From: Actinomycetota bacterium
GTDB lineage: Bacteria > Actinomycetota > Thermoleophilia > Gaiellales > Gaiellaceae
Assembly: GCA_005883365.1 (NCBI GenBank)
Contig: VAXA01000131.1
Location: forward strand, 1 to 18,279
Length of the DNA stretch: 18,279 nucleotides
Direction: 5' to 3'
Part shown: piece after piece, positions 1 to 7,156 of the stretch
How the letters are laid out: every line of letters starts with the position of its first letter
How positions within the stretch are numbered: position 1 is the stretch's first letter
The notes under the pieces: generated by a model
Database searches by the model: none
Told to the model about the DNA's origin: nothing
The model's input: the letters and a program-made list of their open reading frames with translations, nothing else
Program-made: the position numbers and the translations under genes

Positions 1-359
1 ACGTCCGCGGCAAGATCGAGCGCTGCCTGGAGGTCGGGGACGCCGAGGCAGCCGCGGCCGAGCGGGAGCGGGCCGAGTACCGGGCGCGCGTCGCGGAGAC
101 GGTGGGCGGGCTCGACCTGGTCGTGACCCCGACGGTTCCGTTCGTCGCGCCGCCCGCGGACGTCGACGAGCTCGAGATCCGCGCCGGCGGCACCTCGCTC
201 ACCTATCCGTTCAGCTCACTCGGCTGGCCGGCGCTCGCGCTCCCATGCGGTCCGGGGGAGGATGGACTGCCGGCCTCGGTGCAGCTGGCCGCTCGCGCGG
301 GCGACGACGCCCGCGTCCTCGCCGCCGGGAGGCTGCTCGCGCAGCGGCTCGCTACTTGA
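1..359 (+). CDS. Amidase (amidase signature family), C-terminal part only
   Basis: The open frame enters from the left edge (first full codon at base 3) and ends at TGA 357-359, giving about 118 residues of a C-terminus. The segment LVVTPTVPF, then YPFSSLGWPALALPCG and PASVQLAARAGDD, is the typical end of amidase-signature enzymes (GatA/AtzF-like), which hydrolyse amides to acid plus ammonia. The Ser-Ser-Lys catalytic core would lie upstream, outside the window, so neither substrate nor completeness can be judged. The 3' end overlaps the convergent methyltransferase remnant by 8 bp. The family is secure. A free amidase is more likely than a GatA subunit because the tail is short and there are no gatB or gatC neighbours here, but this is weak evidence. 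Confidence 0.85.
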   Translation, partial: VRGKIERCLEVGDAEAAAAERERAEYRARVAETVGGLDLVVTPTVPFVAPPADVDELEIRAGGTSLTYPFSSLGWPALALPCGPGEDGLPASVQLAARAGDDARVLAAGRLLAQRLAT

Positions 360-943
360 GGCAGAGCCAGAGGCGGTAGCCGATCCACCACGGCACCGGA
401 TCGCGCAGCACGGCGCACGCCTCGCGCAGCCGGTCGAGCCCGATCTCGTCCTCGCCCAGCCCCTGCTCGAGCAGCATTCTCTGGCTGCCCTCGCTCAGCG
501 CGAACCGGAGCAGTCGCTCACCGTCTCCGTCCTCGGTCGAGTGGAGGACAAAGTCGCGCACGGCGCGGAAATGGGCGCCCGCCTCGAGCCCGTCTGCCTC
601 CGCCGGCAACCGCGGACGTTCGTGGCCGCTTTCCCGGAGGAGCTCCGGATGCTCGGACGTACCGCACGTTGGGCGCCTCCGTCGCCTCCTCGGAGAAGTC
701 CCGCATCGCTTCGTTCATCTCGACGCCGACGGCCACGTCGGCCACGTCGGCCCAGAAGCGCGTCGACAATCCGGTGCCGCTGCCGAGATCGACCACGAGC
801 CGCGGCCGCTCGACGCCGGCAAGTGCGGGCAGCAGCTCAAGCAGCGCCGCCGGTGGACGCGGCCGGTAGCGGTCGTAGTCGGCGGCGAAGCCGACGCGGC
901 CATAGGCCGCCGCGCCGAGCCGTTCCCGCAGCTCGTCGTCCAC
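352..943 (-). pseudogene. Class I SAM-dependent methyltransferase, frame-disrupted and internally shortened
   Basis: Translation from GTG 943 gives a normal start of a Rossmann-fold methyltransferase: FAADYDRYRPRPP, then the SAM-binding motif VVDLGSGTGLSTRFW and VGVEMNEAMRDF. The sense frame breaks down after VRYVRAS (about base 650). A different frame then supplies a family-like C-terminus, including FRAVRDFVLHS and PVPWWIGYRLWLCLK, ending at TAG 352-354. The two parts together make only about 197 residues. From memory, relatives are about 250-270 residues and carry a segment between these parts with the 'LPDGSADIVTCSQ..HW' type motif. That segment is absent, so there is a frame change plus a likely loss of roughly 60 residues. 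The gene lies 5 nt after opcA and is the last of the pentose-phosphate operon. The substrate is unknown. Either a real pseudogene or an assembly error would explain it. Confidence 0.7.
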
Positions 944-948
944 GGCGG

Positions 949-1741
949 CTAGGCGGTCGCCGCGAGAACCGCAGCCTCGTACACCGGATCGGGAGTGAAG
1001 CGCTCGAGCTCGTCCGAGAGGACGTCGCTCGGCGCCGGTGGGTCGCCCGGAGGCAGCGGCACGGCCTCGCCGTCGAGCGCCACGCCCTCGAGCGTCTCAG
1101 CGGGATCGTGCTCGAGCGCGATGTCGTTCCTCTGCAGCCGGGAGCGCAGCCAGCCGCAGAGGAGCCACGCCTGCGCCGTTGTCCCGCGCACGCGAACCGT
1201 CCGCACCTCCGCGATCCCCGGCCAGAGCGTCGCAAGATGCTCCCGCCAGCGCGACGTCCGCGCCCACGCGATGTCCGAGGACGCGCAGCGCGGGAAGAGC
1301 TCGGCCAGCCGCGGGTACGGATCGGGCACGTCCTCCCACTCGGTCGAGTCGACGATCAGCCGGTCGGTGACGCCGACGAGCTGCTCGAGCTCGGGCGCGC
1401 CCCACGGCGGCTCGCCGCGCCAGCGGAGGAAGACGGGCAGGTCCGAGATGAGCAGCGGCTCGACGATGCTCGCCGGCGCCTCCGCCCGCGAGCCGCGCAG
1501 CGTCAGCTCGACGACCTCGGTCACGAGGCCGCGATCCGTGTCCGGCACCTCCCACCGCTCGACCTCGGCCCGAGCGTCGATGCGACCCGTACGGCACCCA
1601 TGCGAGGTGCGTCATGACCGACGTCCGCATGCTCGGAGCCTCGGCGGCTGCCTGCGCCCGCAACCGCGCGAGCGCCGTGTCCACGTCGGCGAGGCAGACG
1701 TCCTCGCCGAACCAGCTCAGCTCGTTCAGTGTCGCCGCCAC
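949..1741 (-). pseudogene. opcA: Glucose-6-phosphate dehydrogenase assembly protein OpcA, frame-disrupted
   Basis: OpcA helps the Zwf enzyme assemble and become active in actinobacteria and cyanobacteria. The N-terminal part from GTG 1741 reads ATLNELSWFGEDVCLADVD and then RTSVMTHLAWVPYGS. At about 1575-1592 the frame changes. The C-terminal part then continues IDARAEVERWEVPD, VVELTLRGSRAEAPASIVEP and LLISDLPVFLRWRGEPPW to TAG 949-951. Both halves are clear OpcA. The stretch normally found after 'HLAWVP', with a conserved HPSRT-type motif (from memory), is missing, so roughly 30 residues seem lost together with the frame. The start overlaps the end of zwf by 16 nt, the usual zwf-opcA arrangement, which supports the start chosen. 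In many actinobacteria pgl follows opcA. Here a methyltransferase remnant does. Confidence 0.8.
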
Positions 1742-3194
1742 GACCGGCCGTCCCGGTGTAGGAGGTCCTCGGCGCTCGGCGGGCCCCACGAGCCTGCGGG
1801 ATAGTTCGGGAACGAGGGGCGGTCACGCTGCCAGGCGGCGACGATCGAGTCGACGAGCAGCCACTGCTCCTCGACCTCGTCCGCCCGCGTGAAGAGGGTC
1901 GAGTCGCCGAGCATCGTGTCGAGGATGAGGCGCTCGTACGCCTCCGGCATCCCGGTGCGGAACGCGCCGCCGTAGAGGAAGTCCATGTGCACGGTGCGGA
2001 TGGTCATCCCCTGTCCCGGCACCTTCGCGCCGATCGCGAGCGAGACGCCCTCGTCCGGCTGCACGTGGACGACGAGCACGTTCGGGCGCAGCCCCTCCGC
2101 GGCGCTCTCCTCGAACGGCGGATGCGGAGCGGCCTTGAATTCGATCGCGATCGTCGTCTCGTGCCGCGCGAGCCGCTTGCCCATGCGCACGTAGAAGGGC
2201 GTGTCCGCCCAGCGCCAGTTGTCGACGTAGAGCTTCGCCGCGCGACGACGTCCTCGCCCTCGATGAAGCCGCGGCCGTACTGGCCGCGCACGACCGACTT
2301 CGGGCCCGGCGTGTGCAGCGCGCGCAGCACCTTGACCTTCTCGTTGTGCACGGAGTCGGAGGTGAAATCGATCGGAGGCTCCATCGCGGTGAGCGCGAGG
2401 AGCTGGAGGAGGTGGTTCTGGAAGATGTCGCGGATGGCGCCTGCGTGCTCGTAGTAGCCGGCGCGGGCCTCGATTCCGATCGACTCGGCCACCGTGATCT
2501 GGACGTGGTCGACGAACTGGCGGTTCCAGATCGGCTCGAAGATCCCGTTCGCGAAGCGGAGGGCCAGCATGTTCTGGACCGTCTCCTTGCCGAGGTAGTG
2601 GTCGATCCGGAAGATCTCCTCCTCGCGGAAGTACTCGAGCAGCGTCGCCGTCAGCTGCTTCGCCGATTCGAGGTCGTGACCGAACGGCTTCTCGACGACC
2701 AGCCGTGTCCAGCCGCGGTCGTCCCTCCGCTTGCCGAGCGCCTCGACGATCGTCGGGAAGGCCGGCGGCGGGACCGCGAGGTAGAAGACGCGGTTGCCCC
2801 CGAGCTGCTGCTCCTCGTCGAGCCGGCCGAGCAGGTCGTGCACTTTGTCCTCGCCGCCCGAGTCCGCGAAGTCGGACGCGACGTAGTGGAGCTGCGCGGC
2901 GAGCTCGTCCCAGGCGTCCTGCCGAAACGGGTCGCGCGCGTGCTGCTTCACGGCCGTTTCCATGTCCTGCCGGAAGGAGTCGTCGTCGCCCTCGGTGCGT
3001 GCGACGCCGGCGATCGCGAAGCGCGGCGGGAGCAGGCGGCGGACGGCGAGCGCGTAGAGCGCCGGCATGATCTTCTTGTGCGTCAGGTCGCCGGAGGCGC
3101 CGAAGATGATGAGGGCGCACGGGTCGGGCGTGCGCCGCAGCGCGAGCCCCTCCGCGAGCGGGTTCTCCTGCTGTCGCGGCGCCGTTGCGGTCAC
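1726..3194 (-). pseudogene. zwf: Glucose-6-phosphate 1-dehydrogenase, frame-disrupted near residue 315
   Basis: This enzyme oxidises glucose 6-phosphate to 6-phosphogluconolactone with NAD(P)+, the entry to the oxidative pentose phosphate pathway. The nucleotide-binding loop GASGDLTHKK is at residues 32-41, EKPFG at 168-172 and the substrate/catalytic motif RIDHYLGKE at 196-204. After GQYGRGFIEGEDV (about base 2245) the first frame turns to nonsense and stops at 2004. The next frame resumes with AAKLYVDNWRWADTPFYVR and runs through to DGRSWRRH and TGA 1726-1728. The 'PGYR...VAPDS..ETYV' stretch expected between them is missing, about 20 residues by memory of relatives. The GTG start lies 10 nt after gnd, with AGGGAG only 2 nt before it. 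No better in-frame start exists upstream of the NAD(P) loop. Its partner opcA follows. As written the sequence cannot encode a complete enzyme. Confidence 0.88.
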
Positions 3195-3204
3195 TGCTCC
3201 CTGC

Positions 3205-4194
3205 TCATTGTTCTGGGCTCTTCTCGAGGTGGCCGCCGAAGCCCTTGCGCATCGCGGAAAGGACGCGGTTGCCCCAGTCGGCCTCGCCGCGCGAGGCGAA
3301 GCGGTCGAACAGCGAGGCGGCGAGCACCGGCGCGGGCACGCCCTCCTCGACCGCGGCCTGCACCGTCCAGCGGCCCTCGCCGGAGTCGCTCACCCGGCCC
3401 GCATACTCGTCGAGATTCGGCGTCTCGTGCAGCGCCTGCGCCGTGAGGTCGAGCAGCCACGACGCGATGACGGAGCCGCGGCGCCAGACCTCGGTGATCG
3501 CGGCGACGTCGAGCTCGTACTTGTAGAGATCGGGGTCGCGCAAGGGCGTCGTCTCGGCGTCCGTCTCCTGCGCATGCAGGCCGATGTTCGCGTGCTTGAG
3601 GACGTTCAGGCCCTCCGCGTACGCCTGCATCAGGCCGTACTCGATGCCGTTGTGGACCATCTTCACGAAGTGCCCGGCGCCCTCGGGGCCGCAGTGCAGC
3701 CAGCCCTGCTCCTCCGGAGACGCATCCCCGTCGCGGCCGGGGGTACGCACGGCGGCGTCGACTCCGGGAGCGAGCGCCTCCAGCACCGGCACGAGGCGGC
3801 CGACGGCCTCGTCGTCGCCGCCGACCATCATGCAGTAGCCGCGTGCGCGTCCCCAGACGCCGCCGCTGACGCCGACGTCCACGTAGTGGATGCCCCGCTC
3901 GCGCAGCTCGCGCGCGCGGCGGAGGTCGTCGACGTAGTACGAGTTGCCGCCGTCGATGATCGTGTCGCCCTTCTCGAGGTGCGGCGCGAGCTCGCTCAGG
4001 ACCGAATCGACGATCCCCGCCGGGACCATCAGCCAGACCGATCGCGGCGCGTCGAGCTGCTGCACGAGCTCCTCGAGCGACGACGCCGTCCCTTCCACGT
4101 TCGGGTCGAACGTCTTCAGGGCGTGACCGGCCGCGCGCAGCCGCTCCGTCATGTTCGCGCCCATCCGGCCGAGGCCCACCATCCCCAGTTGCAT
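3205..4194 (-). CDS. gnd: 6-phosphogluconate dehydrogenase, decarboxylating, short form
   Basis: This enzyme converts 6-phosphogluconate to ribulose 5-phosphate plus CO2 with reduction of NAD(P)+. It has 329 residues, which fits the short GndA/YqeC-type family rather than the ~470-residue enzyme. The dinucleotide fold GMVGLGRMGANM is at residues 4-15, DGGNSYY at 81-87, the substrate loop VGVSGGVWG at 107-115, and GHFVKMVHNGIEYG with catalytic Lys168 at 164-177. RRGSVIASWLLDL and RVSDSGEGRWT follow. At the end of the second strand the residue is Asp30 (KTFDPN), where NADP-specific enzymes usually have Asn-Arg-Thr, so NAD+ preference is inferred. The ATG at 4194 is 2 nt after the pgi stop and has a good GGAGG ribosome site. 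The gene looks complete. Confidence 0.93.
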   Translation of the reverse strand: MQLGMVGLGRMGANMTERLRAAGHALKTFDPNVEGTASSLEELVQQLDAPRSVWLMVPAGIVDSVLSELAPHLEKGDTIIDGGNSYYVDDLRRARELRERGIHYVDVGVSGGVWGRARGYCMMVGGDDEAVGRLVPVLEALAPGVDAAVRTPGRDGDASPEEQGWLHCGPEGAGHFVKMVHNGIEYGLMQAYAEGLNVLKHANIGLHAQETDAETTPLRDPDLYKYELDVAAITEVWRRGSVIASWLLDLTAQALHETPNLDEYAGRVSDSGEGRWTVQAAVEEGVPAPVLAASLFDRFASRGEADWGNRVLSAMRKGFGGHLEKSPEQ

Positions 4195-4196
4195 GG

Positions 4197-5558
4197 CTAG
4201 ACGTCCTCCATTCGCACGCGCGCGACGCGCCGGCCGCGCTCCCTCAGGGTCTCGAAATCTCCCGCAGCCTGCGCCCGGATGAGCCGCCGGAAGCCGAACG
4301 GCTTCCCGGGAATCGGCAGCTCGTCGCCCTGGTCGTCGACGACCTGGAGGAAGAGTCCGGTGTTCGGGCCGCCCTTGTGCAGCTGGCCCGTCGAGTGCAT
4401 GTACCGCGGCCCGTAGCCGTGGGTGACGACCAGGCCGCTTCGCCTGCGTATGTCCGCGATCAACGGATCGAGCTTCGCCGCCGCGTCCCCTCCGGGCTCG
4501 ACGAACGCCTGGATGCAGAAGTAGTCGCCGTCCTTCGCCTGCGCGAGCAGCTCGTCGACCGAGCCCTCCGGCTCGAGCTCCGGCTCCTTCCCCGTCGCGA
4601 GCACCTCGTTCGTCTTGTCCTTCGCCGCCTGGACGTCGGGCTGGTCGAAGGGGTTGATCTCGAGATACGCCCCGGCCACTGCGATCGCGAACTCCCAGCG
4701 GAAGAACTCGGCGCCGAGCGCGTACGGATCCGGCAGGTCCGGCTCTGCCGCCTGCCGGTGTGCGCCGTCGGGCCATTCGCCCGGCGCGGGGACGAGCCCC
4801 TTGCCCTGCTTGCCGGTCGACTCGGCGATCAGCTGCTCGACCCAGAGCCCGAAGCCACCGGGGGTCTCGGCGATGCAGATCTTGTCGCGCCCGTCGCGCC
4901 AGCCCTCGCCGAAGCGGCTGCCGAGCTCGTAGCCGGGATTGCCCTCGCCCGAGCGGCACGTCTCGCGCATCTCCTGGGCGCGTTCGAGCAGGCGCGACGC
5001 ATCGGCGCCCATCAGCACCGCGGGCACGATCCCGAACAGCGAGAGGGCCGAGTAGCGGCCGCCGATCGACGGCTCGCCGGCGAAGACGGCACGGAAGCCG
5101 CGCTCGCGGGCGAGGTGCTCGAGCTCGGAGCCCGGGTCGGTGATCGCGGCGAAGCGGTCGCCGCGCTTGCGGGTCTTCTCCCAGAAGTAGTCGGTGTGGG
5201 AGCGGGTCTCGAGCGTCGTCCCCGACTTGGAGGAGGAGACGAAGAGCGTCCGCTCGAGGTCGAGCTTCTCCTCGAGCGCGCGGATCGCCCGCGGGTGGGT
5301 CGTGTCGAGGACGTGAAACCAGTCGACGTCGAAGGTGCGCCGCAGCACCTCCGGGGCGAGCGACGAGCCTCCCATCCCGCAGAGGACGACGTCGTCGACC
5401 TCCTCTCGGAGGGTCTCGGCGAAGCGAACAATCTCACCGAGCTGCTCCTGGATGTGCAGCGGCTCGTCGAGCCAGCCGAGCCAGCGGGCTTCGTCGCTCC
5501 CGGTCCATACCGCCGGGTCCCGCTCCCAGATGCCCTCGATCAAGCGCTCGCGGTTCAC
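4197..5558 (-). CDS. pgi: Glucose-6-phosphate isomerase
   Basis: Interconverts glucose 6-phosphate and fructose 6-phosphate, so it can return non-oxidative pathway products to Zwf. The protein has 453 residues from GTG 5558. Two sugar-isomerase (SIS) domains are recognisable: GMGGSSLAPE at residues 61-70, SSKSGTTLETRS at 109-120, EPSIGGRYSALS, AESTGKQGKGLVPAPGEWP, INPFDQPDVQAAKDKTNEVL, and GYGPRYMHSTGQLHKGGPNT with the catalytic His/Lys region near the C-terminus. The start overlaps the transaldolase stop as GTGA, which implies translational coupling and fixes the start. The sequence resembles the isomerase half of the Tal-Pgi fusion proteins known in other bacteria, and here tal is a separate gene directly upstream. 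It appears complete. Confidence 0.92.
   Translation of the reverse strand: MNRERLIEGIWERDPAVWTGSDEARWLGWLDEPLHIQEQLGEIVRFAETLREEVDDVVLCGMGGSSLAPEVLRRTFDVDWFHVLDTTHPRAIRALEEKLDLERTLFVSSSKSGTTLETRSHTDYFWEKTRKRGDRFAAITDPGSELEHLARERGFRAVFAGEPSIGGRYSALSLFGIVPAVLMGADASRLLERAQEMRETCRSGEGNPGYELGSRFGEGWRDGRDKICIAETPGGFGLWVEQLIAESTGKQGKGLVPAPGEWPDGAHRQAAEPDLPDPYALGAEFFRWEFAIAVAGAYLEINPFDQPDVQAAKDKTNEVLATGKEPELEPEGSVDELLAQAKDGDYFCIQAFVEPGGDAAAKLDPLIADIRRRSGLVVTHGYGPRYMHSTGQLHKGGPNTGLFLQVVDDQGDELPIPGKPFGFRRLIRAQAAGDFETLRERGRRVARVRMEDV
4205..4209 (-). promoter_or_regulatory. Ribosome binding site of gnd (GGAGG)
   Basis: On the minus strand GGAGG lies 10 nt before the gnd ATG at 4194, inside the last codons of pgi. 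It is one of the few clear Shine-Dalgarno sites in this operon and fixes the gnd start. Confidence 0.6.
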
Positions 5559-6667
5559 GAAGCCACGAGAGCTCCACGCTTCGCCATCACGCCGTCGAGC
5601 AGCTCTTTGAACGAGTCGGAGAACTTCTGCACGCCCTCCTGCTCGAGTGTCAGGACGACGTCGTCGTAGTCGATCCCGACCGCTGCGAGCCGGTCGAGCA
5701 GCTCGTGCGCCTCGTCCACTCCCTCGAGCACGGTGTCGCCGCGTACCTCGCCGTGGTCCTGGAAGTCCTTGATCGTCTCCTCCGGCATCGTGTCCACCGT
5801 GTGCGGCCCGATCAGCTCCTCGACGTAGAGCACGTCGCGGTACGCCGGGTTCTTCGTGGACGTGGAGGCCCACAGGCAGCGCTGCGTGAAGGCGCCCTTC
5901 GCCGCGAGCGCCTCCCACCGCGCGCCCGAGAACGCCTGCAGGTAGTGCTCGTACGCGAGCCTCGCGTTCGCGATTGCGAGCTTGCCGCGCAGCGCGAGCG
6001 CCTCCTCCGTCCCGATCGCGTCGAGCCGCTTGTCGGTCTCGGTGTCGACGCGCGAGACGAAGAAGCTCGCTACCGACCGAACCTTCGCCGGGTCGCCGCC
6101 GCCCTCGACGAGCCGCTCGAGCCCGCGCAGGTACGCCTCCACGACCTCGCGGTAGCGCGGCAGTGAGAAGACGAGGGTGACGTTGATGCTGCGGCCGATC
6201 GCGATGCAGTCCTCGATCGCCTGCAGCCCCGGCTCCGTTCCCGGGATCTTCACGTAGAGGTTCGGCCGGTCGATCCACTCGTGGAAGCGGATCGCCTCCT
6301 CGTACGTCGCCTTCGTTTCGTAGGCGAGGGTCGGGTCGACCTCGATCGAGACGTAGCCGTCCTCGGGGTTCGCGTCGTGCACGGGCGCGAGCACGTCGAG
6401 CGCCGCCTGGACGTCGCGGACGGCGAGCTGGAGGAAGATCTCCTTCGCGTCGTCGTCCTGCTCGAGCAGCTCCTTCAGCTGCGCGTCGTAGGCGTTGCCC
6501 TGCGAGATCGCCTTCTGGAAGATCGTCGGGTTCGAGGTCACGCCTACGACGGCGTCCTCGTCCATCAGCCGCTTCAGCTCGCCGCTCTGGACGAGGTCGC
6601 GCGAGAGGTAGTCGATCCAGACCGACTGCCCGCGCGCGCTGAGCTTGTGGAGTCTCGATTCAGGCAT
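5555..6667 (-). CDS. tal: Transaldolase
   Basis: Transfers a three-carbon dihydroxyacetone unit between sedoheptulose 7-phosphate and glyceraldehyde 3-phosphate through a Schiff base. The 370 residues are normal for the actinobacterial/cyanobacterial type. The first signature, VGVTSNPTIF, is at residues 41-50. The active-site region NLYVKIPGTEPGLQAIEDC has Schiff-base Lys140. SINVTLVFSLPRYREVVEAY, SVASFFVSRVDTETD and QRCLWASTSTKNPAYRDVLY follow. The ATG at 6667 overlaps the end of rpiB by 8 nt and has AGAAGG upstream. The gene looks intact, unlike several of its neighbours. Confidence 0.94.
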   Translation of the reverse strand: MPESRLHKLSARGQSVWIDYLSRDLVQSGELKRLMDEDAVVGVTSNPTIFQKAISQGNAYDAQLKELLEQDDDAKEIFLQLAVRDVQAALDVLAPVHDANPEDGYVSIEVDPTLAYETKATYEEAIRFHEWIDRPNLYVKIPGTEPGLQAIEDCIAIGRSINVTLVFSLPRYREVVEAYLRGLERLVEGGGDPAKVRSVASFFVSRVDTETDKRLDAIGTEEALALRGKLAIANARLAYEHYLQAFSGARWEALAAKGAFTQRCLWASTSTKNPAYRDVLYVEELIGPHTVDTMPEETIKDFQDHGEVRGDTVLEGVDEAHELLDRLAAVGIDYDDVVLTLEQEGVQKFSDSFKELLDGVMAKRGALVAS

Positions 6668-7118
6668 TCCGCATCCCTTCTTCCATGCGTCGGATCTTCT
6701 CCAGTCTGGCGGCGTGACGCTCTTCTCCGTCGAACCGGGCCGCGAGAAACGTCTGCACGAGATCCGCGGCGAGGCTCGGCCCGATGACCTCCGAGCCGAG
6801 GCAGAGGACGTTGATGTCGTCGTGCTCGACGCCCTGGTGCGCGGAGTAGACGTCGTGACAGATCGCCGCCCGGATGCCGACGATCTTGCACGCGGCGACC
6901 CCGGCGCCCACGCCGGAGCCGCAGACGAGAACGCCGCGTTCCGCCTGGCCGTCCTTCAGCGCGGCGCCGATCTCGATCGCCTTGTCGGTGTAGTCGATCC
7001 TGACCGCGTCGGTGTCGGTGCCGAGGTCGACGATCTCGTGGCCGTCCTCGCGCAGCGTGTCGAGGATCGTGTCCCGGAGATGGACGCCGCGGTGGTCGAA
7101 GGCGACGGCGACGTTCAC
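6660..7118 (-). CDS. rpiB: Ribose-5-phosphate isomerase B (RpiB/LacAB family)
   Basis: Interconverts ribose 5-phosphate and ribulose 5-phosphate. From GTG 7118 the protein has 152 residues, normal for RpiB. It begins MNVAVAFDHRGVHLRDTI. The catalytic Cys66 sits in GVLVCGSGVGAGVAACK, the same number as in the E. coli enzyme. CHDVYSAHQGVEHDDINVLCLG follows and carries the phosphate and ring-opening residues. An ATG at 7145 is in frame and would add nine residues (MARAGTVRR). GTG 7118 is preferred because homology starts there and because a TACGGT hexamer ends 7 nt before it. This is the first gene of the operon and diverges from transketolase. Confidence 0.92.
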   Translation of the reverse strand: MNVAVAFDHRGVHLRDTILDTLREDGHEIVDLGTDTDAVRIDYTDKAIEIGAALKDGQAERGVLVCGSGVGAGVAACKIVGIRAAICHDVYSAHQGVEHDDINVLCLGSEVIGPSLAADLVQTFLAARFDGEERHAARLEKIRRMEEGMRNA

Positions 7119-7125
7119 GCGGCGG

Positions 7126-7131
7126 ACCGTA
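7126..7131 (-). promoter_or_regulatory. Candidate -10 element for the rpiB operon (leaderless)
   Basis: On the minus strand TACGGT (TANNNT pattern) is followed by exactly 7 nt and then the rpiB GTG at 7118. That spacing would put the transcription start at or next to the start codon. No convincing -35 box is visible. The site lies within 14 nt of the tkt -10 candidate on the other strand. Confidence 0.35.
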
Positions 7132-7144
7132 CCCGCTCGGGCCA

Positions 7145-7150
7145 TAGAAT
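7145..7150 (+). promoter_or_regulatory. Candidate -10 element for tkt (leaderless)
   Basis: TAGAAT is followed by 6 nt and then the tkt ATG at 7157, the spacing expected when transcription starts at the A of the ATG. No Shine-Dalgarno sequence is present in the short gap. The same TAGAWTCG-type sequence and the same spacing occur before two other genes in this window. Confidence 0.5.
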
Positions 7151-7156
7151 CGGGTC

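Noticed and set aside
262..1617. A 451-residue plus-strand open frame opposite the methyltransferase and opcA
   Set aside because: Composition is Arg/Pro/Ala-rich with no family motif. It is the GC-driven shadow of the minus-strand genes.
3390..3575. Small minus-strand frame inside gnd
   Set aside because: Arg/Ser/Thr-rich off-frame translation of gnd.
4195..4959. Upstream extension of the gnd frame
   Set aside because: It runs out of frame through pgi. Gnd homology begins at ATG 4194, which has a good ribosome site.
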